Positions 13,807 through 26,100 of a stretch of DNA of 64,000 bases are shown here, piece by piece. Position numbers and translations under genes: made by a program. The DNA lies in contig JASAND010030708.1 in the NCBI GenBank assembly GCA_030248195.1, positions 1 to 64,000 of the forward strand, given 5' to 3'. The notes under the pieces were generated by a model. The model did not search any database. It was not told the origin of the DNA and saw only the letters and a program-made list of their open reading frames with translations. Origin of the DNA: Trissonchulus latispiculum. Lineage: Eukaryota; Nematoda; Enoplea; Enoplida; Ironidae. The stretch's first letter is position 1. Every line of letters begins with the position of its first letter.

Positions 13807-14196
13807 CGTGTGTAGGGTTTCAAGTTAATAATATTTTTTAGCGTCACGCGCATGGGGATTGAGTTGTCTACCCCAGATCAGGAGCCGTCATTGTTAACGT
13901 CTAAGCTCGGAGGTCACCGTCATCATCTCAAAGGGGTCACTCACTCCCCCAAACCGATTTTTGAGCAATCTTGGCAAATTCATCAACAACTCTCCCCCCC
14001 CATTTTACCAGCAGCGCATTCCTGGTCACGGGTTTGGTTACATATCGTTTAAAATTAAGGTGAGCCCATAATTTTCTCTGTGACATACGTATTTGCGAAA
14101 CTCTGTTGTTGTATGCAACTTTTTGTTTTTTGTTTTAGCGACCTAAAAGGAAACCATTGCATGAATTTTACAATGATGACGATGCAGAGTTGGAAG
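4791..14196 (+). CDS. DIP2: DIP2 linker exons, upstream of the first adenylation-like module
   Basis: Two short exons: 4791-4846 (acceptor TTTTAG, donor GTGAGT) and 14139-14196 (acceptor TTTTAG, donor GTAAGT). The first encodes ...KIQQLLNTLQ and the second RPKRKPLHEF... with an acidic end. Joined in phase 0, they match the conserved linker just before the first catalytic-like module of animal DIP2, where these two blocks are contiguous. The match shows that the 9.3 kb between them is a single intron. The first exon enters in phase 1 (its first two bases complete a codon), so at least one more coding exon lies upstream. The small 56 bp exon is short enough for gene finders to miss. Confidence 0.88.
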
Positions 14197-17100
14197 GTAA
14201 GTTGTGTAGTTTTCTGTACTTTTATTGCGTAACATTTCTCTTTATTTTTACTTTCACCCACTGGAAAAAGCTTTTTTGCTATCAGCTTTTTGTAGTATAT
14301 ATGTCTCAGTTGCAATTTCTCTAGAAGTCTTAAAACTATTAGACAATAGATATTTTATGAGAACCTGATTTTTCAGAGTTTGTTTTACTGACGTACGTAC
14401 ATATCTCCCCTGCACATAATAGATGTTTAATAACGTATCAGTTGTGTGTGCACTTTCAGTCAGTCATTTTTTTGCCCCGGCAAATCTCTCCGTTACGTTA
14501 CTCTTTCATCGAAACCAGACTTATTTATATAGCTGTCCTGTCCTACCTAACGAAACTATCTGCCCTTCTTTTGTTCTTCTGCATCAAAATCTGAAAAACC
14601 GACTAGTCAACAATCGCGGCCGCTGCCTGCAGTCATTGCAGTTACAGTGATACGCAAATTGTTGTGCAATTTCTTATGCATTTCAACTATTCTGCATGCT
14701 GACAATGTAACTTCTTGTCTGTTGATTTGACGACAGTTAGTGTTGTCTTATTCTCCACACATATGATATCTACACTTTCATGTTGTTTTTTATTAATCAA
14801 AGTTGACAGACCTTTTTATCCCCCGAAACTGGTATTTTTGTAGGGGCTTTGAGCTTATTTTTTTGCTCATTCGACTGTCAGAAATTCAGTATTGTAGAAA
14901 TGTGATCTTATTATATAGTACGAACAATTAATAAAGAATTTCTAACAAAGGTATCTTCTCAGTTTGCGTGGACCAACGTTACTTAAATAATCTCACATAT
15001 ATATAGGTTAGTTGTTTCTTTTCAGCCATGGCAAAAACCGTGGACCCTAGTGCACCGAAACCAGAGGGCGCCATTATTTCTCCGGCTCGAGGAGAGTCTC
15101 TCCGAATTGCCCCCTCCTGGCCAGGTTCCATGGAATCCGCCCTTCAGCGTTACGGAGGGGCCTGCCACAGAAGTCCGGCTGCCACAGTCCTGGATCAGGC
15201 TGGCCGACCCTCCGCTCCCCTTACTTATGGTACGTAAAACGTGTATATTCTTTCTGTATTTTTCCTGAAAGTTACTATTTTGCTAAACATGGGGTTGGCG
15301 TTTTGAGTGACTGTTGGAGGGAGGGGACAGCTTCTTGGTTTTTGAAGTGGGTACGGGAGAAGTCATGGGGCCGTATTCACAAAACCGTGGTACCCTACTA
15401 ATGGTAGCTTTTGAGGGTTACCAGTGGTTAAACCAAAAGGTTAACCACTACTTCCGAATTCACAAAATGTTTTTAACCAGTGGTATGCTACCACTGGTAA
15501 GGGAAATTACAAACCAGGGCTGGAGGTGGTTTGCAGTGAAAATTTATTTTAAAATCGGGAATATGGTTCACTCTAGCTACTTTTACAGTAACCGTAATAG
15601 CACAACAGCTTATGTTTGCAACTGAGATACCAACGAGGAACTAATTTTCAAAATTTTAAGAAATACTAGTTCAATTTTTTTATTACCATTTCAAATATTT
15701 TGTAGTTCAAGTTGTCTTTCAGAAAGGTGCTTTTATCTTACTGGAGTAATAGACAGTTTTTCCTAATTAGTTTTATATTTCCAACATTTTATTTAATTTG
15801 CTCATAAAACCACTGGTAAGGCTTGCTTACCAGTGGTTAAGTCTTACTTGAAAAGCGGTACATATCAAAGAAAATATTTAGCGCTCTGTAAGCTACCACT
15901 GGTAAGATAACCAATTGGTTGTGAATTCGCGTTTCTAACCAAATGGTTTTCTTACCACTTGTAACCCTACCAGTGGTAGCCTTACCAGTGGTAGCCTAAC
16001 CAAAGCTTTGTGAATACTGCCCATGGTCGCTTCAATGAGCGTAAGTTTTGTATTGTCCCTGCCTATGACCTCGTTGGTGTTTTACATCAGCAGTATATAC
16101 TTGTTTGCAATAATATAAGTAATTTGTTTCAATGTTTTTATTGTCCTAATTATTTGGCCTTTCTGTTGATTTTTAACGAGTTTTTTCATTGTTTCAGGCA
16201 AACTCCTGAGCCGTGCTCATAAAATCGCGTATGCACTTCTTAACAAAATAGGTTCTCGAGAAGAGGCTATGCTGAAACCAGGAAGCCGTGTAAGTCTAAT
16301 ACTGTATTTACTTATTACTAAGCGAACTTTGCGACAACTAAAGTTTTCGTACTTATAAATTAAATTAAATTAAATCACAAGAATAATTTCTTTTCGATTT
16401 ATCTTCCCTATAAAGTCAAGAGACCTCAATTTTTACTTTGTACTGCACAACTGTACTGCAAACAACATTTATCCCATTTGTCCATTAATGTATTTGTGTT
16501 TTGTAATTTTTATGTTCAGGTTGCCTTGGTCTATCCCAATAATGATCCTCTGTCATTTATTGTCGCTTTTCATGGGTGTCTAATGGCTGGTATTGTCCCT
16601 GTTGCCATTGAAGTTCCATTGACAAAGCGGGTACGTGCATAAAGAGGCTTGAAATTAACTAGATGGTTCTACACAGTAGTAGCTAGATTTATTCAAAGAA
16701 TAACCCCGTCCTATAGCTATTTTTGTATTTTGGAATAGCTATTTTTGTATTTTGGAACATAATTTAAACTGAGATCTATTTGAACTAACTAGCATTTGAA
16801 GCTTCTTGGTTCCCGTTTATAAGCTGGTGAGGTGGCAGCAGACCACAAATTTCCAGATTTTAACGATTATACAACAACATCGAATAATTTGAAATTTATA
16901 TTACATTCCTGTGGTATGCGTATATATACTGAGTGAGTTGTTTTGTTTGTAGGATGCGGGCATCCAGCAACTTGGTTTCCTCCTGGGCTCCTGCCAGGTC
17001 TCTGTTGCCTTAACCTCAGACAATTGTCTGAAAGGACTTCCAAAATCCTCCAGTGGTGATGTTACAGAGTTTAAAGGTTAGCTAGCCAATTCTGATCTTA

Positions 17101-20100
17101 TGGACAAAGTTCGTATAGTACGTACGTGTCATTTTATTCAGTCTTTTGCCGTCGTGGGTTAGTGTGTATTGTGGTCACAATTGGACCTTTTTGATTGAAT
17201 GTTTAGGTTGGCCAAAGCTTAGTTGGTTCGTTACAGAGCATTTACCAAAGCCTCCCAAGGACTGGCTTCCCCCGGCCCATATTAATGAAGAATCTGTTGC
17301 TTATATTGAGGTAATTTCTGCCTTGTCAAATCTGTTTCTTAAGTACGCTTGATGTTATTAGCTGGATTATATCCTGAAAAAGGTACTATTTAACATTTGC
17401 ATCGTTACTGGTATATGAAAGTGTGAATAGTCTTTCATGTTAGGTAGAACGTAGAACCTCCTGTTCTCTACTGTGCACTCTAATGACTGCTGATTTAGAA
17501 ACTATCATTTGCTAAAAGTCTGTGCAAAAATACGAAATGATTAATTTACTCTTTCTCTGTTCTAGTTACGGATATTCTTTGTGCTTTTTCTATTTTCAGT
17601 ACTGCTCCGGTCGTGATGGAAGTGTGAAAGGTGTGACTGTTAGTCGATCCGGAATGCTGGCTCACTGTAGAGCAGTGACCTCTGCAGCAGAATATGAAGA
17701 GGGTAATGGATAAAGGAATTTACTTATTCGTAGCTTGTCGCTTGAAAAGTCGTAGTGATAGAATTGCAATTGTAACTGTAAAATGTAATTGTTGTTATGA
17801 CTCTAGGTGAGAGCATAATTAATGGCTGCTAACTCACACAATCTAAGAAAATCCTAAGTTTGAACTCTGTATTTTTTAAACAAATTAGCTATTGTGTTTG
17901 ATTGTTTCAGGGGAAACAGTTGTGTGCGTGTTAGACTTCAAGCGTGAAGTTGGCCTGTGGCATTGTATATTAACTGTAAGTTTCCGCATAGATGGATGGA
18001 CCTAAGTCACCGATTTATTAATTAATTAGCTAATTTGTTAATCAATTTATTAATTAATTAGCAATAGATATTTGAATTTTTGTATGATTAATTGAATTTG
18101 TGCTGATTTGTTTATTATTATGCTATTCATTTTTACAGAGTGTATATAATGGAATGCATGTAATCTTTGTACCATATTCCCTGATGAAAGTCAACCCTGC
18201 TTCCTGGATGCTAATGGTGACTCGGTATAAAGGTCAGTGGAAACATTTGGCCCTGCTTCCTTTTTATTTGATGAGTAGGAACATTATGTATATTATCAAT
18301 TCTTGAATTAGGATCAGTCTGAGATACATATACGTACGTGTACGTATATTATTTCTCTTCTCAATATTTAGTCTCTAGCTTTTAAATGTAAACTTTTCGA
18401 ACTAAACTAAACTCCAAACTTTTAAACTTCAATATCTGTTTTTGTTTAGCCACTGTGGGTGTGGTGAAATCTCGAGATCTCCATTGGGGTCTCCTGGCAG
18501 CGCGAGACAACAAGGACATAAATCTCGCTTCTATGAGATTATTACTGGTGGCCGACGGTGCTAATCCTTGTAAGTGTACCCCAGATTTGTAATAATGTTT
18601 GCCTTAAGATTTCTTGACATTTAATACCTGGGGTTTTTTTAGACAAAAATAAGTGGGGAGAGGTCCAAAAGTGGGGGGGGAATAAAATGAGCTAAAAATT
18701 ACAAAAATACAGTATAAATAGCCTGTTTTCCACATACACTGCTATAAGTATGCTTAAAAGTGCTCAAAAATCAAGTTTTAGCACCGAAAAAGGTGATTTT
18801 TGATCAAAAATTTCCGGCGAAGCCGGAAAAATTTTGAAAATTTTGACCAAAAATCCTAAAAATTTGGCAATTTCTGGGCACCTTAGGGTGAGTGGGGGGG
18901 GGAAGCCCAAAAAAGTGGGGGGGAACGAGTGGGGGGGGGGGGGGGAAGAGGTCGAGTGGGGGGAACCCAAAAAGTGGGGGGGGGGGCCCCCCCCCCCCCC
19001 CCCCCCCCCAGTAAAAAAACCCCAGAATACGACAAATGGTATAAACGTTATTTGTACAAAGAGTTACTACAATTTTCGAACAAGTTAGAAGGCAGTAGCA
19101 AGCTTGCAGTGCATAGTTAACGCTCCGCCTGCCTAGCACAGCCGCAGTGGCATTGTCTTTTACTCTGAGCGTGGATAAATTACAGATTTTTGATTCGGTT
19201 TAAACACAACTACGAAGGAATTCTAGCACTTACTGCATTTGGTTGCGACCTGCAGTTACTACGTATTTCGCCAATAATCTTAAAAAGGAGTTATGGTGCG
19301 TCATAATTTCTAGCATTAAAGTTTAGTGTATTAACTTTAATGTTTACTTTAAGTCTCCTCTTTATTAGCTATGCTGTAGGCTATAATTTAGTTTCAATTT
19401 TTTTGTTTAGGGTCACTGTCCTCTTGTGATCAGTTTGTCCAAGTGTTTCAAAATCGTGGCCTCAAACCGGAAGCTCTCTGTCCTTGTGCGGGATCCTCTG
19501 AGACCCTTACAGTCTCCTTAAGAAGGTACCTACCTAACCTGCTGTAAAATTAAGGAAGAAAGTTTAAGATTAGCTCAGTAGCCATGTTTTACAATGTAGT
19601 CAGTTCAACAGACCTTGGAGATTGTGTGGCTTGTTCTTGTGGAAGTGAATTTCGATTGTCTGTATTTGGTAGGTGAGTCTATTTATTTTCTCGAGCAACC
19701 ACATTTAGGGATTTCTCAGTTTTAGTTGTGTTGGAATCTTCTGTTGCAGAGTCAGTCGAACGGGTTTCGGTTCTGCCGGTCGTGGAATTCTCTCTATGCC
19801 AGCACTGAGCTATGGTGTTGTTCGTGTGGATCAGGAGAACAGTCTTACCTCTCTAACTCTTCAAGACGCTGGCCAAGTGCTCCCGGGAGGTACTGAACTT
19901 GCTTGTTTATAGCTTTGAGGGAGCAGGGTGGTCTGAAACGATGCTACACATCCAAAATGGCATCAAACTAAACCCAGAAAATGCTATTTTAATAGCAAAA
20001 AATGGAGGAAATTACTGTTCAAATCTTAAATCTTATTCACTTCAGCTTGAGCGTTGTGCGTTCAATTTTGTCCTCAAAGTTTCCCTCAGTCGACAATTAA

Positions 20101-23100
20101 AAAGTATAAGGAGCAGACGAATAGTAAGGGTAGAGAGGTTGTATGATGTTGCAGCGCCAATAGCAGATAGCTGATGTAGAATCTTGTCATAATCATAATG
20201 TAAACACGAGGTCCAATTCTAGGGGTCTACCCATTTTTCCTTCTTGACGAGAGGGTCTACCCCTTTTTCCCTTCTCACCGAGGGGGTCTAGCCGTTTTTT
20301 GTCGGTCTGGAGGGTATTCAGTCTTCACCCCCCCCCCCCCATTCCCCCCCACGTTACCCTATGGTCATAATTCGGCATAATAAGCAAGTATCCCATTCTG
20401 GTTGAGGTATAAAGTTGGTTTGTATCTTTTAATGTCCACATAATAATAGTGTATTTTACTGTCTACTATTACGTATTTCATTGTATCCTGTAGGATTTGT
20501 GGAGTTATAGCTGTTCTGATTGTGTCTCTCTAGCTAAGTTGTTATGGCATATGTTGTTTCAGCAACGGCAGTCATTGTGAAGCCGAAAGGCGTCCCACAG
20601 CTGTGTAAGGCGGACGAAATCGGCGAGATCTGTCTCCATGCCCATTCTGCTGGCACTGGTTACTGGGGCCTGAAAGGATTGACTGAGAATGTGTTCAAGG
20701 TCTGTTTCTTTTTCCGTGCACTTTGTTTGGGGAAAACTTTTAGAAAATGTGAAAAAACTTGTTTATTTTTTCGATTATTTTCAAAAAGTAATACGTTATT
20801 GTTTGATATTTTAGGTTGATCCAGTGGCAGCTGATGGTAGACCGCTCGGCGTTGTCCAGTATGTTCGCAGTGGTCTCGTCGGTTTTCTTGGTCCTGTAAG
20901 TTTGAAATTTTTGTATTAACAGTAATACAGTTTTAACTGCTGCTGAAGCTCCAAGATTAGGTACCTAGTACTCGGCCGTGACTTTTCGGCGGTAAAGTTG
21001 GTTTTCTCTGTTGGCTACATTTACAGTCTTACAAGCCTCACCTTCGTCCTAAGCATACAGATTCATTACGGGTAGTAATTGTTATTAGGGCTAGGGGTAG
21101 TATATTAGTTATAAGGTTAATTATTATTGTTAGGTATTAGTTATTAATGGGTATACCGTTTTGGGGTGAAAGGTAACAGGCAACAAGAGACTGTTTTCGT
21201 AAAGCAGTTATACTTATGGCTGTTTAACGCCTAATTTTCCTGCCTTGGCTGTAGTTTTCGGCAAAGTCGGTAAGCTCCAGGAGTGGACGGTGTATCTGAG
21301 ACAGAGTATCCTGCGAAGTTGCGATTACTCCAGATGTTAAGTCGTCGTTTTTTTCCCATAATTATTTTTTACCATTTTGTTTCAGGGTGGTTTGGTGTTT
21401 GTCTGTGGAACACGCCAAGGCCTGTTGCTTGTGTCGGGTCGTCAGCATAGTTCTGATGATATTATTGCGACCGTTTTGGCAGTTGAGCCGATGAAGTTTA
21501 TCTATCGCGGTCGCATTGCCGTCTTTTCTGTCCCAGTTTTGAGGGACGAACGGGTCTGTATTGTGGCCGAACAGAAGCCTGATGTTTGTGAAGAAGAGGT
21601 ATGTAATTGATTGCTATACGTAGATTTGAATATAAATTTTGGTCTTCAATTTTTTGTAGATAGTAACAATAGATTCTTCTGCTACTGATGTCAGTTCTAG
21701 TGCATCGTTTGCTATTTCTAGTGGTAAATTTGCATTAACTAGATTATTTTGTTTTGTTCCGCTTATTTTTGTGACTGAATTTTAATTATATTGACTTGGT
21801 TTGTTTTGTTTTGTTTGCAGAGCTTCCAGTGGATGTCACGTGTTCTGCAAGCGATTGACAGTATTCATCAAGTTGGTATTTATTGCCTTGCCCTGGTCCC
21901 TCCAAATTATTTGCCAAAGGTATCAAGCAGTGGTTTGTTTTATTATTTTCAACTGTAAAACGCTTAGTCTTTCCAAATGCTAATCTCAAACAGTTCCACA
22001 CATAATAGTACGTCCTTGCATTCAGTCGTTTGTACTCTTGTTAGATTTGGAATAGACCATAATGCGTACCATAACTTTATGCAACGGTTTGTTCGCTAGT
22101 GATGGTACATTTTCTCCAAAGTTGGCGAACAATCTGACTAGAGTTGAAGAAGAAATGAAGAGATCTCGCCAACCCCACCCCCCGAGTTCGCGATGTTTCG
22201 GCAATTTACAAATTTTGCTAACGGTCAAGCTTTGCATGAAATGCACTGTATTTCCTAGTTGAAACTGATTCAATTATCTGTTCTTCTTTCTGTTACGAAT
22301 TGCAGGTTGTTTTCCATTTTTCTTCAGACTCCACTTGGAGGCATTCATGTGGCGGAAACCAGCATGAAGTTTTTGGAAGGAACCCTGCATCCAACCAATC
22401 TACTGATGTGTCCGCATACCTGTGTAACGAATCTACCCAAACCCAGAGAACCTCAACCAGGTGAATATTTCTCTCATCCTTTGCATGCAACAATTATTTA
22501 TTTAGTTATTGTGCATTTCCTTGTATCTTTGCTTTCTGGGCTTTTATTTCAATTTTTGTATTTTTCTTTAGATGTTGGTCCTGCAGCCATGTTTGTTGGT
22601 AACATAGTGCAGGGTGCTAGAATTGCCGGTGCCACTGGACGAGACCTGGGACCGCCTGATGATGAAAAGGTACTATAAGGTCTTTTATATTTTAAGTACG
22701 ATTGTAAAGATAATTATATAATAGTATCTGAACCTCAATTATGAAAAAGTGACAGTGTTGTTTAGTAAATTGTAAAAACTTTTTATTTCATGATTTGCGG
22801 TTTGCTTTCGAATTCGTATTAAACCGGGAGCTTTTTGTTGCTTTACGTACGTGTTATTGTATTGTGTTTTAATGTTGTTTTATTTTTCAGTTTCTTTTCC
22901 TGTCCGAGGTGCTGAAGTGGCGTGCCAGTCAGACTCCTGATCATGTGCTGTTTACCTTGATTAGCTCTAAGGTGAATAGGCTATAAATAAGTTTGCTATA
23001 CCTGGACTATTATTAACAGTGTTGTCTGATGATTTTTCGTATGTAGGGGACTTTAACTAGGCGTATCGTCTTTGAGGGGTTATATGCAAATTCGGTTACG

Positions 23101-26100
23101 TGTAAAATATCGGGCTTAGCTGACTAGCATAAGTTGCCAAAATTGTGGAAACTTTGAATTTTAATTTGATTTTTTCTTTTCAGGGAAGCGAAGTGATCAA
23201 CCTGACCTGTTCCCAGTTGCATCGAAAGGCGGAGAAGGTTGGCTGTCTGCTGCTGGAGAAGGCTCATCTCAATACAGGGGATCACGTGGCCTTGATCTAT
23301 CCGCCTGGAATCGATCTGATTGCTGCCTTTTATGGCTGTCTTTATGTCGGTAAGCAACTGAGATTTTATTTCCCTTCGTTAACACAATTATTGATATTTT
23401 CTTGTCGACAGAAATTCTACATTGGCAGCGACTGCCACGTTTGCTTACAAAGAGTAAACATTTGAGTAGTTTGTTCGTAATGACCTTCTTTTAGCATTGA
23501 ATGTTAGGAGTTTTGTGCGCCAAAGGAATTGGCTACAGATCTGGATACCTCGGTCCTATGACGTGACTGAATACGTCTGGACTACAATTTTGTTTCTCTC
23601 TGTTTCAGGTATGATTCCTGTCTGTGTTCGCCCACCCCATCCGCATAATCTTCAGACAACCCTTCCCACAGTTCGAATGATCGTTGATGTCAGTCGTTCG
23701 GTTGCCATTCTCTCTTCCGCTCCCATCATTAAATTGCTCAAGTCTAAGGTTGGTGATTGCTGCTCTTTGTGTACATTGTATTTAGTGGTGGTGGCTAATT
23801 TGTGTACACTGTAGCATAGGTTGACATTGGCAGATTTATTTTGATCGAGCCGTGTTCAACGATTCAAACTGAATTTTCGTGGAATTAAGGTGGTGATTCC
23901 CTTTGGTCACATAAAGTTTGCACCTTTATTACTCATTCATTACTTGGAGTTAAGAAGCCATTTTTATATCAAAATGTAGCTTGACATTTTCTCTTTTTAA
24001 TGCATGCCATGAAACTAATGTTGCTTTTCAAAACAATTTTTAACACATTTTAGAAGAAGTATAATTTTCCAGAATTTTTGCAGACTCAAGTAAATTTTTT
24101 CGCAAGACATCGGTTATATCATTCGATAACTCCATCAAATAGCTGGGGACGATTTTTTAATTATTGTGAAATCGCTCTTCGTTGTAGAGAAATAAGCTGA
24201 AATGTGTGCGTCACTGTTTTTTTTGTGTTTTTTATTGTGTTTTCGCACACTTTTTTTTAAAAAAACACACAAAATTTTAAAAAAACACACCAAAAAGCAC
24301 ACTCACATTTTCACCTGAAGGAGCGAATTTTTATTAATTTTAAGCCTAATTTTTAAGTTTTTCCAAAAAATTTTGCGCCTTCGGCGCAAGTATTCACTAT
24401 ATATCTATGTTTTTACTTCTGTTTGTTTTCGTCTAGGCATTAGTTTTCGTGTAGCCTTCATTATTCTAAGCAACGGTGTCATTAGGGACTGTATAAGCAA
24501 ATTATTCTATGAAATTACCAGGGTTTTTTTTGCTCAAAAACGCGTGTAATTACACACTTTTTTCTGGAAAATAGCAAAAAAAATTTGGCGACTGTGTAAC
24601 GTTACACCAAAATTTTGGACAAATTTTACCAAATGGTCGGAACTTTTTCCAATGCTTATTCATTTGTTTCCACATATTTACCGTTTCTGGGGGGCTTCGC
24701 CCCCCAGACCCCCCTTTTGCACCCTGTCTTGCATTTTATTTTCGGTATATATTATTTAAGTATATATTAGCTATATGCATATTATATTTGCTATATTTGT
24801 TCGTTCTTGTATTAAAAACGCGTACGCACCAAAATTTTTCAGCTTATGAAGCAAAATTTAACTGGTTCCTTGCCAAGTTTTGTGCTACAGGAGGCCTTTC
24901 GAAAAATTACGCTCCTTCGGTGCACTGGTGTTTTCCTTCTTTCTATCAAGTCAAAACCAATAAATGCAAATCATCGATGTAGCTGCTCAATTTTTTAATT
25001 TTGTCGATATGATTTGGTGAAACTCCAAATATATATTGCTGTAAATATCATGGGGGAGCTCGGAGAGCCCCCCATAATATGAGCTATAAAGGCACTTTGC
25101 GGATTTGGAAAAGTGCTAATTAGGCATAACTAATTAACGGGAAGGAATTAAGAGCTAATATTTACATTTTTGAAATCTCCAGGCCAAGAGCTTTCGAATG
25201 ATACCAAACTTGCCCGGAAAAAATGAACTTTGAAAAAATCGACTTTCTCTTACGGGTTTGAAAGTGGGGTTTTTTTTTCTCTGTATTCAGCATGATTTTT
25301 TCCATTTTTCTGTTAACTCGATTTTTCAAACGGCCCATAGGAAAAATTTTTCTATACTATTTTTTTATTATCTAGGCAATGGCATTTAGCAAGTTTATGT
25401 TTTTTTCCCGAATTTCGATCTGGTTCGATTTTTATAGATGGTCAAAAATGGAAAAAATAGCGTTTTTGGACACCTTCAAGCTGAAAAATTTCTAAGTCCG
25501 AAAATTTGAAAATAGTCTAAAAACGAGCAAAAACAGCGTTTTTCGGCCTCGGGGTGGTACCCATATATAGTAAATCGGGGTCGCTGAACACGATGGGCAT
25601 ACTGCCGAAACCGACGGATGTGACCTCTGACCCACAGCGCCCACCCACAGTGGCTCCGGTGTGGCTCAAACATGAAAGTCTTCAAAAGTGGTCATGTTTG
25701 GTATCAAATGAAAGCCCTTGGCGAGGCGATCAACTTTTGTCATTATGCCACACCCGAAAAGTGGCTCCATCGTCCTGTGGGCGGGTGCCCCACCCACAGT
25801 GGGTCAGCTGTGGCTCAAAAATGAAAGTCTTCAAAAGTGGTCATGTTTGGTATCAAATGAAAGCCCTTGGCGAGGCGATCAACTTTTGTCATTATGCCAC
25901 ACCCGAAAAGTGGCTCCATCGTCCTGTGGGCGGGTGCCCCACCCACAGTGGGTCAGCTGTGGCTCAAAAATGAAAGTCTTCAAAAGTGGTCATGTTTGGT
26001 ATCAAATGAAAGCCCTTGGCGAGGCGATCAACTTTTGTCATTATGCCACACCCGAAAAGTGGCTCCATCGTCCTGTGGGCGGGTGCCCCACCCACGGTGG

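Larger units (their letters stand above)
4847..14138 (+). other. DIP2 9.3 kb intron: content
   Basis: Mostly AT-rich unique-looking sequence with no supported coding exon. Visible items: an inverted-repeat pair at 5361-5390 and 6004-6032 carrying GGCGAAGCC hairpins; TA microsatellites at about 11038-11074, 13441-13479 and 13759-13805; a CT run at 11469-11494; and a possible alternative first exon at 10766-10810. Small reading frames here lack conserved peptides. Confidence 0.7.

Noticed and set aside
15050..15268. Second reading frame over the same DIP2 exon
   Set aside because: The frame giving WPGSMESALQRYG matches DIP2 and has correct splice phases; the other is a shadow.
18804..19139. 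Glycine- or proline-rich frames on both strands
   Set aside because: Translation of poly-G/poly-C runs; no flanking coding sequence.
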